Shown: positions 26,419 to 34,775, counted from the first letter of the stretch. The stretch: DNA of 64,000 bases from Pseudomaricurvus hydrocarbonicus (GCF_011602365.1 NZ_JAAONZ010000003.1:186001-250000), one strand, 5' to 3'. Numbers and translations: made by a program. The notes: generated from the letters alone by a model not told the origin.

Positions 26419-27084
26419 GTGAAGATATTGTTGGTAGAGGATGACATGGATTTGGCCGGTGGGCTGATCAAAGCCCTGCGCCGGGAAGGTTTTACCGTCA
26501 ACCATGTCGCTCTGGGAAAGCAGGCAATTCTGTCGGTCAGGTCTGAACCGCCAGATTTGCTGGTGTTGGATCTGGGCTTGCCGGACATTACGGGGTTACA
26601 GGTTCTGGAAAGTGTCCGCAGCCTGAAGCTGGCTCTGCCGGTGTTAATTCTGACGGCCCGCGATGGCCTTGATGACAAGGTGATGGCGCTGGACAGTGGT
26701 GCCGATGACTACCTCTCCAAACCGTTTGAAATGGAGGAGTTGCTGGCGCGTCTGCGGGTGTTGGCCCGGCGTTTGGGGACTTCGATGCACAGTAAAATTG
26801 AGCTGCATGGGGTGCTGCTGGATACCCGCCATCATGAGGTTGCTGTTGCCGGTCAGCCCATCAATTTGTCTCGCCGTGAGTATATGTTGCTGATGGCGCT
26901 GATGGAAAACGCCGGACGGGTTCAAACCAAAGAAATGCTGGAACAAAAGCTCTATGGATGGGGAGAAGAAGTGGTCAGTAACGCCATCGAAGTGCACGTC
27001 AGTAACTTGCGTAAAAAAATGCCGGCTGACTTGATCAAGACGGTCAGGGGCGTGGGCTACACTATCAGCAAGACTCGGGCATAG
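26419..27084 (+). CDS. PmrA/QseB-type response regulator
   Basis: This 221-residue OmpR-family regulator has an acidic pocket (VEDD near 6-9), a phosphoacceptor Asp in VLDLGLPD near 51, the conserved Lys in LSKPFE near 101 and a winged-helix domain. The latter carries LYGWGEEVVSNAIEVHVSNLRKK and TVRGVGY, the hallmark sequence of the PmrA/QseB branch. The start is GTG at 26419. The kinase gene follows after 10 bp. Its predicted target site, CTTAAG-N5-CTTAAG, lies ahead of the hemolysin-ligase operon just upstream. Confidence 0.9.
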   Translation: MKILLVEDDMDLAGGLIKALRREGFTVNHVALGKQAILSVRSEPPDLLVLDLGLPDITGLQVLESVRSLKLALPVLILTARDGLDDKVMALDSGADDYLSKPFEMEELLARLRVLARRLGTSMHSKIELHGVLLDTRHHEVAVAGQPINLSRREYMLLMALMENAGRVQTKEMLEQKLYGWGEEVVSNAIEVHVSNLRKKMPADLIKTVRGVGYTISKTRA

Positions 27085-27094
27085 GAAAGGTCAC

Positions 27095-28510
27095 TTGCGT
27101 TCCATACGAACTTTTCTGGTCATCGTGCTGCTGTCTTGCATTTGCCTGGTGACTTTTCTTGCAGTATTGCATGGCTACCGCAGTAGTTTAACGGAGGCCG
27201 AAGAGCTGCTGGAACGTCAGCTGGTGGATCTGGCCCAGTTGGTGGCTGTCATTGACTCCAATCATGATAAGCCTGTGCTGGAGCATTATTCCTCCGACAT
27301 CTGGTTTCAGGTCTGGTCGGCGCAATTGCGACTTGAGTTTCGCTCCGAAAATGCCCCGCAACAGCGAGTGGTTGAATTGAACCCGTTGGCCGGTGAGCGA
27401 TTTCATCGGGTGAGTTTTCAGGGCAATAGCTGGCGTGTTGTATTGCGCCAGTTTAACGCTGAGCTGGCGGCTCCGATCTGGGTGGTGGTGGCCGTGCGAG
27501 AGGATATCTATGCCGCGTTGACCGAGGGAATTATTTTAAAATCGGTACTGCCGATCATCTGGGTGTTGCCGTTGTTAGGGTTGTTGATTTGGGGCGTCGT
27601 CAGCGTCGGGATGCATCCTCTAAACCGCTTGGCTAATTTGTTGGGGCACCGAAAATCGGACGATCTGACTCCGCTGAATCGGGAAGGCTACCCGGCCGAA
27701 TTATTGGTGTTGGTCGACTCGACAAACGACCTGTTGATCCGCTTATCGGAAGCCTTTGAACGTGAAAAGCGCTTTAGCGCGGATGCGGCACACGAATTGA
27801 GAACCCCGTTGGCGGTGCTAAAAGTGAATCTGCATAATCTGGCCAAAAATAACAATTTGGATGAGGGGGATTACCGTGCTCTGGTCAGCAGCGCGGATAG
27901 GATTGGCAGTTCTATTGAGCAGCTGTTGTCGCTGTATCGAACTTCCGCCCAGGAGCGGGATCAGGCGTTGTCCTCGGTCGATGTGGCTAAAATAGCCCGC
28001 AGCATTGTGGCGGATTGCTATGCGGAGTGCCTGCGCAAGGATCAACAGATTGAGCTGGAAGCTGAAACACTCAACCTGGTGAGCGATCCGATTGCCATTT
28101 CGACGCTGTTGCGGAATCTGGTGGATAATGCCGTTAAATACACCCCCGAAGGCGGCAGGATCCTGGTGACGGTCCGCCGAGCCTCTGAAGGTGCGGTTGG
28201 TGACCTTGTGGCGGGTGACGGGGGCGACATCAGTGCCGGGAATGGGGCTGTGATTGAGGGTGTGACGGTGCAGGTTGAAGACTCTGGACCAGGCATACCG
28301 GAAGACAGAAGGAAGCGGGTATTTGACCGTTTTTATCGGTTGGGTGGTGATCAACATGATTCCACCGTGCAAGGCAGTGGCCTGGGCCTGTCGATTGTTG
28401 AGCATATTGTGAGGCTGCATCATGGCGGTATTGCTCTGGGCCAATCTAGCGCGCTTGGGGGGTTATGTATTCAGGTAACCTTGTATTCCCGGAACGGTTT
28501 GGAAGCATAA
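27095..28510 (+). CDS. QseC/PmrB-like sensor histidine kinase
   Basis: This 471-residue kinase starts at TTG (27095), with AGGAAAGG ahead. Two membrane helices (about 5-27 and 148-170) enclose a periplasmic sensor region of some 120 residues. A short linker leads to the H-box FSADAAHELRTPLAVLK (His near 233), then N (DNAVKYTPEG), G1 (VEDSGPGIPED), F (FDRFYRL) and G2 (GSGLGLSIVEHI) boxes, all intact. It would phosphorylate the upstream regulator. The signal is unknown, but the iron-permease genes immediately downstream make iron or another cation plausible. The next gene begins 2 bp after the stop. Confidence 0.9.
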   Translation: MRSIRTFLVIVLLSCICLVTFLAVLHGYRSSLTEAEELLERQLVDLAQLVAVIDSNHDKPVLEHYSSDIWFQVWSAQLRLEFRSENAPQQRVVELNPLAGERFHRVSFQGNSWRVVLRQFNAELAAPIWVVVAVREDIYAALTEGIILKSVLPIIWVLPLLGLLIWGVVSVGMHPLNRLANLLGHRKSDDLTPLNREGYPAELLVLVDSTNDLLIRLSEAFEREKRFSADAAHELRTPLAVLKVNLHNLAKNNNLDEGDYRALVSSADRIGSSIEQLLSLYRTSAQERDQALSSVDVAKIARSIVADCYAECLRKDQQIELEAETLNLVSDPIAISTLLRNLVDNAVKYTPEGGRILVTVRRASEGAVGDLVAGDGGDISAGNGAVIEGVTVQVEDSGPGIPEDRRKRVFDRFYRLGGDQHDSTVQGSGLGLSIVEHIVRLHHGGIALGQSSALGGLCIQVTLYSRNGLEA

Positions 28511-28511
28511 A

Positions 28512-28907
28512 ATGAAAACGCGTATCAACCTGTTCCCCAAAACCTGCCGTGCCCGAAAACAGACATTGTCGGTGGTTAAACGTCTGGCCCTATGGGGGGT
28601 GGCCAGCCTGTGGTTTTCCGTCGCCGTTTCTCTGAACGCTGCGACACCGGAGTTTACCCTTGAAATTAAAAACCACCTGTTCTATCCGGCAGAAATTGTC
28701 GTGCCTGCCAACCTCAAGGTGCGTTTGCGGGTGATTAACCAGGATGACACGCCGGAAGAGTTCGAAAGTTACGAACTCAACCGTGAGAAAGTGATTATGG
28801 GCAACAGTCAAACCATTATTTTTATTGGGCCCCTGGCGCCGGGCGAGTACCCATTTTTTGGCGAATTTAATGTCTCTACCGCACAGGGTAAGGTCATCGC
28901 CAAGTAG
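28512..28907 (+). CDS. Periplasmic cupredoxin-domain protein (EfeO-like)
   Basis: This 131-residue protein has an N-terminal signal/anchor (about 25-45, LWGVASLWFSVAVSLNAA) followed by a single cupredoxin fold (FTLEIKNHLFYPAEIVVPAN, PLAPGEYPFFGEF). Similar small cupredoxins accompany FTR1-type permeases and are thought to handle or oxidise Fe(II) in the periplasm. The usual His in the loop after GEF is replaced here by Asn (FNVSTAQG), so copper binding should not be assumed. It is coupled to the kinase gene (2-bp gap). Confidence 0.75.
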   Translation: MKTRINLFPKTCRARKQTLSVVKRLALWGVASLWFSVAVSLNAATPEFTLEIKNHLFYPAEIVVPANLKVRLRVINQDDTPEEFESYELNREKVIMGNSQTIIFIGPLAPGEYPFFGEFNVSTAQGKVIAK

Positions 28908-29025
28908 TTTCGCCTCTGAAAAAAGTCTGTCATCGCTAAAGCAGTCGGTCATTGAATAAGTCGCCAGTCATCGCCAAGCGGGCAGTCATAATCAACAAGA
29001 AAGTCATCGGTCCGTAGGAGGCTGT
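28908..29025 (+). repeat. Degenerate tandem repeat in intergenic gap
   Basis: Four or five diverged copies of a unit of roughly 18 bp centred on GTCATCGCCAAG/AGTCAT lie between the cupredoxin and FTR1 genes. No stable hairpin with a T-run is seen. The end supplies the AGGAGG site of the permease gene. Confidence 0.6.
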
Positions 29026-29832
29026 GTGCTGTTAAATGCTGTGATCATCGTACTGCGAGAGACTCTGGAGGCGGGTATCCTGATGAGTGTACTGCTCACC
29101 ATCAGTCGGCAGTCGGGGCTGGGGCAGCGCTGGTTTGTGGTCGCTCTGGCGATGGGGTTAGTGGGCGCAGGAATCTATGCCCGTTACCTCGGTGAGATCT
29201 CTCTGTGGTTTGATTATGCCGGGCAGGAAGTGGTCAATGCTTTCCTGCAGTATGCGTTGTATATCTGTTTGGTGGTGATTTGCCTGATGAATGGTTTTTC
29301 TGCTCAACGGGCGTCGCAACGAAACAGCGTTATGATGCTCGGCTTGTTGATGGTGTCTGTGATGTTAGCCAGCATTCGGGAAGGCTCAGAGATTATTATT
29401 TTTTTTACCGGGTATATGTCCAGCGGTGAGGCGCTGGTCAAGGCATTGACCAGCGGGTTCGTGGGATTAATGATTGGCGGCAGTGTCGGTGCCCTGTGTT
29501 ATTACGCGATCATTTTGCAAAAGGCGGATAAGGTTCGGGCCATTCAAACGGGAGTGCTGACACTGGTGGCGGCGGGCATGGTTGCCCAGGCTTCGCAGTT
29601 GCTGGTGCAGGTGGACTGGCTTCCTTCTGCTGCGGCCCTGTGGAACACCAGTGATTACTTGTCGGAGTCTTCCATCCTTGGGCAGTTGGCCTATGCCACG
29701 TTTGGCTATGAGGCGTCTCCGACACCGGTTGAGGCCGTGTTGTACATTGTGTCGCTGTTGCTTATCCCCGCAATTTTTGTCGGTGTGTATTGTTATCGTA
29801 AGAAAAGCCAGAGCGAAGGGAGTTCTTTGTGA
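29026..29832 (+). CDS. FTR1-family iron permease
   Basis: This 268-residue inner-membrane permease of the FTR1/EfeU family has about seven predicted helices. Both iron-binding REXXE motifs are present: RETLE near residue 11 and REGSE near 118. FTR1 proteins import iron, generally after oxidation by a partner. The start is GTG at 29026 with a strong AGGAGG. The upstream cupredoxin and the downstream exported protein, overlapping by 4 bases, are likely partners. No EfeB peroxidase is present. Confidence 0.9.
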   Translation: MLLNAVIIVLRETLEAGILMSVLLTISRQSGLGQRWFVVALAMGLVGAGIYARYLGEISLWFDYAGQEVVNAFLQYALYICLVVICLMNGFSAQRASQRNSVMMLGLLMVSVMLASIREGSEIIIFFTGYMSSGEALVKALTSGFVGLMIGGSVGALCYYAIILQKADKVRAIQTGVLTLVAAGMVAQASQLLVQVDWLPSAAALWNTSDYLSESSILGQLAYATFGYEASPTPVEAVLYIVSLLLIPAIFVGVYCYRKKSQSEGSSL

Positions 29833-30563
29833 AACGTCTGTTGTATGAAGTATCGGTGCTGTTACTGATTCTTGTCCCGCTGGCGATAATGGGAATTAGC
29901 GCAGGCGCCAGTGCTGACGGGAATTCGATCGATAAGGTTTACGACCCCTATGTGAATCAGTTGGAAAAAGAACTGGAGTACCGGGTGCTGTATCAGGATG
30001 ATAATGATGATGAGCGAGATGGTGCTCAGCGACATATCCTGGGTGCGGGACTGTCCTGGTCGGACAACCTGTTTACCGAACTGTATCTGATAGGCAAGAA
30101 AACACCCGCGGAGGATTTTGAAATCTCGGCAGTGGAAGCGGAAGTGAAAATACAGTTAACCGAACAGGGTGAGTATAGCCGTGACTGGGGCGTGCTGTTT
30201 GAGCTGGAGGCCGAGCGTGATGAGCACATCCGCGAAGCAAGTACGACGCTGATCGTGTTACAGGAGTGGTCCCGCTGGGTGGGCACCGCCAACCTGTCAC
30301 TGGGTTACGAATGGGGCAATGACATTGATAATGAGTGGGAAACCGCCTTTGCCGGTCAGCTGCGTTATCGTTATCGCGCCGCACTGGAGCCCGCACTGGA
30401 GCTGTATTGGGGTGAGTCGAGCCAGGGCCTGGGACCGGTGATATCGGGAAGCCAGCGTTTGGGGGGGCGGCGTCAATTGATGTGGGAACTGGGTGTGATA
30501 CTGGGGCTGGATGATGAAACTCCTGATCGTAACTGGAAGCTGACGCTGGAATATGAATTTTAG
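29829..30563 (+). CDS. Exported beta-barrel-like protein of iron-permease operon
   Basis: This 244-residue protein starts at GTG overlapping the permease stop (GTGA). A signal sequence (residues about 8-30, ASA end) is followed by many amphipathic strands with aromatic girdle residues (LSWSDNLFTELYLIG, LSLGYEWG, ALELYWGES). It ends WKLTLEYEF with a terminal Phe, as outer-membrane barrels do. It may be a pore supplying metal to the permease system. I do not recognise a named family. Confidence 0.65.
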   Translation: MKRLLYEVSVLLLILVPLAIMGISAGASADGNSIDKVYDPYVNQLEKELEYRVLYQDDNDDERDGAQRHILGAGLSWSDNLFTELYLIGKKTPAEDFEISAVEAEVKIQLTEQGEYSRDWGVLFELEAERDEHIREASTTLIVLQEWSRWVGTANLSLGYEWGNDIDNEWETAFAGQLRYRYRAALEPALELYWGESSQGLGPVISGSQRLGGRRQLMWELGVILGLDDETPDRNWKLTLEYEF

Positions 30564-30599
30564 AAACCGTGCAAACCCCAGCCAGGCCGCCCCTCATTT

Positions 30600-30629
30600 A
30601 CCTGGGACAATAACGTTATCGTGTCCAGG
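30600..30629 (+). terminator. Candidate terminator hairpin
   Basis: ACCTGGGACA and TGTCCAGGT form a stem with one bulged G after the last gene of the iron operon. No clear T-run follows, so the call is weak. Confidence 0.35.
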
Positions 30630-30640
30630 TGCTGAGGGGC

Positions 30641-30765
30641 TATGGTTTTGAAGCACTATGGTTTCGAAGGACTATGGTTTTCAAGGGCTATGGTTTTGCC
30701 GGACTGAGGTTTTGAAACACTACAGTTTTGAGCTCTATGGGCTTTGAAGAGCTCTGGCCTTGAGT
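30641..30765 (+). repeat. Degenerate tandem array of a 16-bp unit
   Basis: At least six diverged copies of a 16-bp unit like TATGGTTTTGAAGCAC run from 30641 (units at 30641, 30657, 30673, 30689, 30705, 30721), with a further broken copy after. They lie between two convergent genes, so they are not in a leader. There are no spacers. Confidence 0.88.
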
Positions 30766-30778
30766 GAGGTCTGTTTGC

Positions 30779-31336
30779 TCAGTAGCTGTTCAGCTTTTTG
30801 TCCGCCCAGTACTTTGTCCCTTGTAACATGGCCTGCAGGGTCACGCCGGTTTCCGTCAGCTGATAGATGGTGACGTTAGGCACAGCGGTTTCGGCCATAC
30901 TGGCTTCAGTGCCGCGGTCACTGGATTTTGCGGCGGCGTCCACCTGACCGGAAAAGTCCCACCCCTTTTCAATGAAGGCCTGGTAGGCTTCAGGCGTGTG
31001 AAAGACAAACACGGCTCGAAAGTCTTTAATACCCAGGCCCAGCCCAACGCCGGCCGAAGCCATATTCATGTAGGTGTCTTTGCCCGTGCGATTGCTGTGG
31101 GCAACGCCATTGCCGCCGGCTGCGGACACAAATACCACGCTGAGTCCGAGGTTTGAGAACACCGCGTAACCGGCGGCATTGCGAATGTCATCACGGGTTC
31201 CGGGCTCTTCCTGATAAAGTCGCTCCAGTACCTGGACGCGCATTTTTTGCACTTTTTGCCGTTCTATATCCGCAGTTCCGGCGGTTGCCGTAGCGCTGAG
31301 AATCAAAGCTAAAATAAAAGAACCAATTCTGTACAT
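30779..31336 (-). CDS. SYLF-domain (YSC84-like) exported lipid-binding protein
   Basis: This 185-residue protein has a signal peptide (FILALILSATATAG) and a SYLF domain: AAGYAVFSNLGLSVVFVSAAGGNG and NMASAGVGLGLGIKDFRAVFVF. SYLF proteins bind phosphoinositides in eukaryotes; the bacterial role is unclear, probably envelope-associated. The GGAG on the complement before the ATG supports the start. It is a lone gene, convergent with the iron operon and divergent from the second B12 riboswitch locus. Confidence 0.82.
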   Translation of the reverse strand: MYRIGSFILALILSATATAGTADIERQKVQKMRVQVLERLYQEEPGTRDDIRNAAGYAVFSNLGLSVVFVSAAGGNGVAHSNRTGKDTYMNMASAGVGLGLGIKDFRAVFVFHTPEAYQAFIEKGWDFSGQVDAAAKSSDRGTEASMAETAVPNVTIYQLTETGVTLQAMLQGTKYWADKKLNSY

Positions 31337-31607
31337 TTAAAAACTCCAAAGAGCGAGGGTTATCGACGGGCTAGGGGGCCTAGTAGATCATAAAAAAAGT
31401 GAACGAACTATGAACCAGATGCGATGCGATTCTTAACGGCCTCCGGAATTATTCAATCTGTGATCTGCGCCGGGGGTTAGGCGCCAAATCGTACAAAAAA
31501 TGAGTCATGGGCTGCCTCACCCCGGGTGCCTGGCCGCCTGGATTGTCGCGATGGCAGGGTTAGCGGCAATTGACTTTGACCAAGTGGATGAATAGAGTAC
31601 TTTCCTC
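31337..31607. other. Intergenic region, divergent promoters
   Basis: This stretch separates the SYLF gene from the second riboswitch and should hold promoters in both directions. I saw no confident -35/-10 pair or operator. Confidence 0.35.
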
Positions 31608-31752
31608 TTTACTGGGTGCGAAGTGCTTGCGGGCGCTTCGGTAAATGGGAAGTTTGGTTGAAGTCCAACACTGCCCCCGCAACGGTAATTGGCCAAATTG
31701 CTAACCTGCAAGTTGTTCGCATTTTGTACAGCCAGAAGTCCGATACCAGCCT
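31608..31752 (+). promoter_or_regulatory. Cobalamin riboswitch
   Basis: The core CTGCCCCCGCAACGGTAA lies near 31671-31688 and the B12 box (GCCAGAAGTCCGATACCAGC) at 31731-31750. An upstream GGGAAG and the expected stems are present. It leads the cobO-cobO-cobB operon, about 240 bases before the first start, and should reduce expression when cobalamin is plentiful. It is the second such element in the window. Confidence 0.93.
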
Positions 31753-31990
31753 GGTAGCTCTGTTTTTGGCGTGCGTTTTTGGCGTGCGTTCCTGAACGGT
31801 ATTCCCTGAACAGTGGGTATTTGAACTCCCTGTCGAGAGGAAACTTTACACTGACGACAGCGCGGAGGGCCTTGTCGAAGCGGATTTCTTTTCTGCCAGG
31901 TTGCTCTGGCGCTATCCCCTTTGATTTCCTTTCCCTGCAATGTTTATGAATTTCCGGCTCACACCGAGCTTGACTATGCGGGAGACAGCC

Positions 31991-32602
31991 ATGTCTGAAC
32001 ACGATAAAAAAGATCAAAAACACAAGCAGGCCATGCAGAAGCAAAAAGCCAACGTCGACGCGGGCATTGAAGCCGCCTCGCAGGAGCGTGGCGTGGCGTT
32101 ACTGTTGACCGGTGACGGCAAGGGAAAGTCCAGTTCCGCTTTCGGTATTGTTATGCGAGCTCTGGGGTATGGCCAAAAAGTGGCTGTGGTTCAGTTCATC
32201 AAAGGGCAGCAGTTGTCCGGAGAAGAAATCTACCTGAGAGATCATTGCCCCGAAGTCAGTTTTTACCAAATGGGAACCGGCTTTACCTGGGATACCCAGG
32301 ATCGCAGTGGTGACATTGCCGCCGCCGAAAAAACCTGGGCATTCGTGGAGCCTCTGCTTAAAGACGAGCAGTACGACCTGGTGGTGTTGGATGAACTGAC
32401 GTATATGTTGGCTTATAAATACCTCGATGAGGAGCGTGTGATCAACGCCCTTAAAAACCGTCCCTATGAACAGAGCGTTGTGGTCACCGGTCGCGGCGGT
32501 GGTGCCGCGTTAAAAGAGATCATGGATACGGTGTCGGAAGTAAAAGAAATCAAACATGCCTATAAGCAAGGGATTAAAGCCAGAAAAGGGGTTGATTACT
32601 GA
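31991..32602 (+). CDS. cobO: Cob(I)alamin adenosyltransferase, copy 1
   Basis: This 203-residue CobA/CobO/BtuR-family enzyme transfers adenosyl from ATP to cob(I)alamin or cobyrinic acid diamide. The P-loop GDGKGKSSSAFG sits near residue 40, VVLDELTYML near 120 and the C-terminal GRGG/KQGIKARKGVDY segment is normal. The ATG at 31991 matches the usual short polar N-terminus (SEHDKKDQKHK). It is the first gene after the riboswitch. A paralogue follows 164 bp downstream; the two are clearly alike along their whole length. Confidence 0.93.
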   Translation: MSEHDKKDQKHKQAMQKQKANVDAGIEAASQERGVALLLTGDGKGKSSSAFGIVMRALGYGQKVAVVQFIKGQQLSGEEIYLRDHCPEVSFYQMGTGFTWDTQDRSGDIAAAEKTWAFVEPLLKDEQYDLVVLDELTYMLAYKYLDEERVINALKNRPYEQSVVVTGRGGGAALKEIMDTVSEVKEIKHAYKQGIKARKGVDY

Positions 32603-32659
32603 GGGTGTTTCGCCGTATTGCGGTTACAGCCAGTGAGTAATCAAGGTCGTTTAGCAGCG

Positions 32660-32755
32660 TTTGCATAACCATTTTGATCCGCTGTTGTGAATAACGATTA
32701 TGAACAGCCATTGTAAATAACTATTTTGAGTAACTATTTTTTAGCAACTACAGGT
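32660..32755 (+). repeat. Degenerate tandem repeat between the two cobO copies
   Basis: Diverged copies of a unit of about 15 bp (AATAACTATTTTGAG, TAACTATTTTTTAGC, AATAACGATTATGA) fill the gap. This resembles, in style but not in sequence, the arrays near 15585, 20276, 28910 and 30641. Confidence 0.6.
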
Positions 32756-32766
32756 AAGTCAAAACC

Positions 32767-33378
32767 ATGACGGAGATCAGTGAAAAGTCGCAGGCTGCCC
32801 ACAAAAAACGGATGGCAACCCGCAAGGCCGTGGTTGATGAAAGAATTGCCCGGGCGACCGAAGAGCGCGGTGTCTTGATTTTGTTAAAAGGCAACGGTAA
32901 AGGCAAAAGCAGTTCTGCCTTTGGCACCATGGCGCGTTCGGTTGGACATGGCCAGAAAGCCGGTGTGGTTCAGTTTATCAAGGGGCGATTGCAAACCGGA
33001 GAGTTCAAACTGTTTCGTGACCACCCACAAATCGACTGGCATGTGATGGGGCACGGTTTTACCTGGGAAACACAGGACCAGGCCAAAGACATCGAGGCGG
33101 CTCAACAGGCGTGGGCGGTGGCCGAGAAACTGTTGCAAGACGACAGCTACAACATTCTGGTCTTTGATGAAATGAGTTACATGTTTAAGTATGGTTATCT
33201 CGAGGTCGAGCCGGTAGTCGCAGCTCTCAAGGCGCGTCCGAAGCATCAAAATGTCATCATTACCGGGCGCACCATGGCGACACCCTTACAGGACATCGCC
33301 GACACCATCAGTGTAATCCAGGATGAGCGCCACGCCTTTCGGCTGGGCGTGAAAGCCCAGCAAGGTATCGAGTACTAA
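32767..33378 (+). CDS. cobO: Cob(I)alamin adenosyltransferase, copy 2
   Basis: This is a 203-residue paralogue of the preceding gene with an intact P-loop (GNGKGKSSSAFG) and the VFDEMSYMFKYGYLEVE and KAQQGIEY segments. Sequence differences are spread over the whole length, so this is an old duplication or a transfer, not a recent copy. Its stop overlaps the cobB start, tying it closely to cobyrinate synthesis. It may serve the biosynthetic step while copy 1 serves salvage; that split is inference. Confidence 0.92.
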   Translation: MTEISEKSQAAHKKRMATRKAVVDERIARATEERGVLILLKGNGKGKSSSAFGTMARSVGHGQKAGVVQFIKGRLQTGEFKLFRDHPQIDWHVMGHGFTWETQDQAKDIEAAQQAWAVAEKLLQDDSYNILVFDEMSYMFKYGYLEVEPVVAALKARPKHQNVIITGRTMATPLQDIADTISVIQDERHAFRLGVKAQQGIEY

Positions 33379-34775
33379 TGTCTTCAGTTTCTAGCGATTC
33401 GTCGGGCTTTGACTCCGGGGTGGTGGCTTGCCCGGCATTGTTTATTGCCGCGCCGTCGTCGGGGCAGGGTAAAACCACGGTAACCGCGGCGATGGCGCGT
33501 TTGTTCCAGCGTCAGGGCTATCGGGTGAGAGTCTTTAAAACGGGGCCGGATTATCTGGACCCACAGATTCTGGAGCAGGCGTCTGGTCAGCCGGTGGTAC
33601 CACTGGATTTGTGGATGGCCGGAGACGCGTTCTGTCGGCAAGCGCTGTATGACGCCGCCAAAACGGCAGACCTGATTTTGATAGAAGGCGCCATGGGGCT
33701 GTTTGATGGTGAGCCTTCCAGTGCCGATTTGGCCATCCGCTTTGGTGTTCCGGTGGCGCTGCTGATGGACGTCAAGGGCATGGCACAAACTGCGGCTGCC
33801 ATTGCGGTGGGGTTGGCGAATTACCGGCAGGAGTTACAGGTCGCTGGCTTGATTGCCAATGGCTGTGGAACGGCGAGGCACGCGCAGTTAATTCGGGAGG
33901 CCCTGCCCGCGGCGTTACCCTTGTTGGCCACTTTAGGTCGCGATGAGGCTGTGGCCCTGCCCGAGCGACACTTGGGGTTGGTGCAGCCCAGTGAGGCGAA
34001 GGATGACATGGAGCGTCGACTGGAGACCGGCGCGGATTGGCTGCAAGCGAGTGGGTTAACCCAATTGCCCCCGCCCGTCAATTTTGCCCCCGTGCCTGAG
34101 GGCGAGAGGGCACAGCAATCGGCGCTGGAAGCCAGAACGGAAAATGCCTTGCAGGGTATGACCATCGCTGTGGCAAAAGACGCTGCCTTTACGTTTATCT
34201 ACCAGGCCAACCTGGATTTGTTAACGCATTTTGGGGCCCGCGTGGTGTTCTTTTCCCCCCTCAGTGATTCGACGGTGCCCGCAGCGGATGCCCTCTGGTT
34301 GCCCGGCGGTTATCCGGAATTGCACGTTGAGGCCCTGTCCGGGAATGACACTATGCGTGCCTCCCTGCAGGCCTTTTACGAGAGTGGCAAAGTGATTTTG
34401 GCCGAGTGCGGCGGTTTTATGTACTGCCTGGAAGCCTTGGTTGACCTGCAGGGGCAGACATTTCCCATGGCGGGGTTGCTGCCGGGTGAGGCCGTCATGC
34501 GCCCCAGGGGGGGGTGTCAGGGGATGCAAACCGCGCCCTTACCGGAAGGTGATGTGCGTGGCCATGCACACCACCGCTCAGTCAGCCGTAACACCCCGGA
34601 GCCGTTTGCTTTTGGTCGACGTCAGCGCCACCCCGCTCCGGGTGAGTCGCTGTTTCACCAGCGGGGGTTGACCGCCAGCTACCTGCATTTGTTTTTCCCC
34701 TCGAACCCGGTGGCGATGGCCCGTTTGTGGAATCCAGGGTTTGAGGCTGACGCGGCACAGCGGGCTGACAAATAA
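33378..34775 (+). CDS. cobB: Cobyrinate a,c-diamide synthase
   Basis: This 465-residue CobB/CbiA enzyme amidates the a and c carboxylates of (hydrogeno)cobyrinic acid with glutamine and ATP. The N-terminal P-loop-like SSGQGKTTVTAAM lies near 30-42, FKTGPDYLDP near 54 and GLFDGEP near 110. The C-terminal glutamine amidotransferase domain has the nucleophile motif AECGGF near 337 and a His-rich GHAHHRS near 394. The ATG overlaps the cobO2 stop. No other corrin-ring genes follow, so the rest of the pathway is elsewhere or absent. Confidence 0.92.
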   Translation: MSSVSSDSSGFDSGVVACPALFIAAPSSGQGKTTVTAAMARLFQRQGYRVRVFKTGPDYLDPQILEQASGQPVVPLDLWMAGDAFCRQALYDAAKTADLILIEGAMGLFDGEPSSADLAIRFGVPVALLMDVKGMAQTAAAIAVGLANYRQELQVAGLIANGCGTARHAQLIREALPAALPLLATLGRDEAVALPERHLGLVQPSEAKDDMERRLETGADWLQASGLTQLPPPVNFAPVPEGERAQQSALEARTENALQGMTIAVAKDAAFTFIYQANLDLLTHFGARVVFFSPLSDSTVPAADALWLPGGYPELHVEALSGNDTMRASLQAFYESGKVILAECGGFMYCLEALVDLQGQTFPMAGLLPGEAVMRPRGGCQGMQTAPLPEGDVRGHAHHRSVSRNTPEPFAFGRRQRHPAPGESLFHQRGLTASYLHLFFPSNPVAMARLWNPGFEADAAQRADK

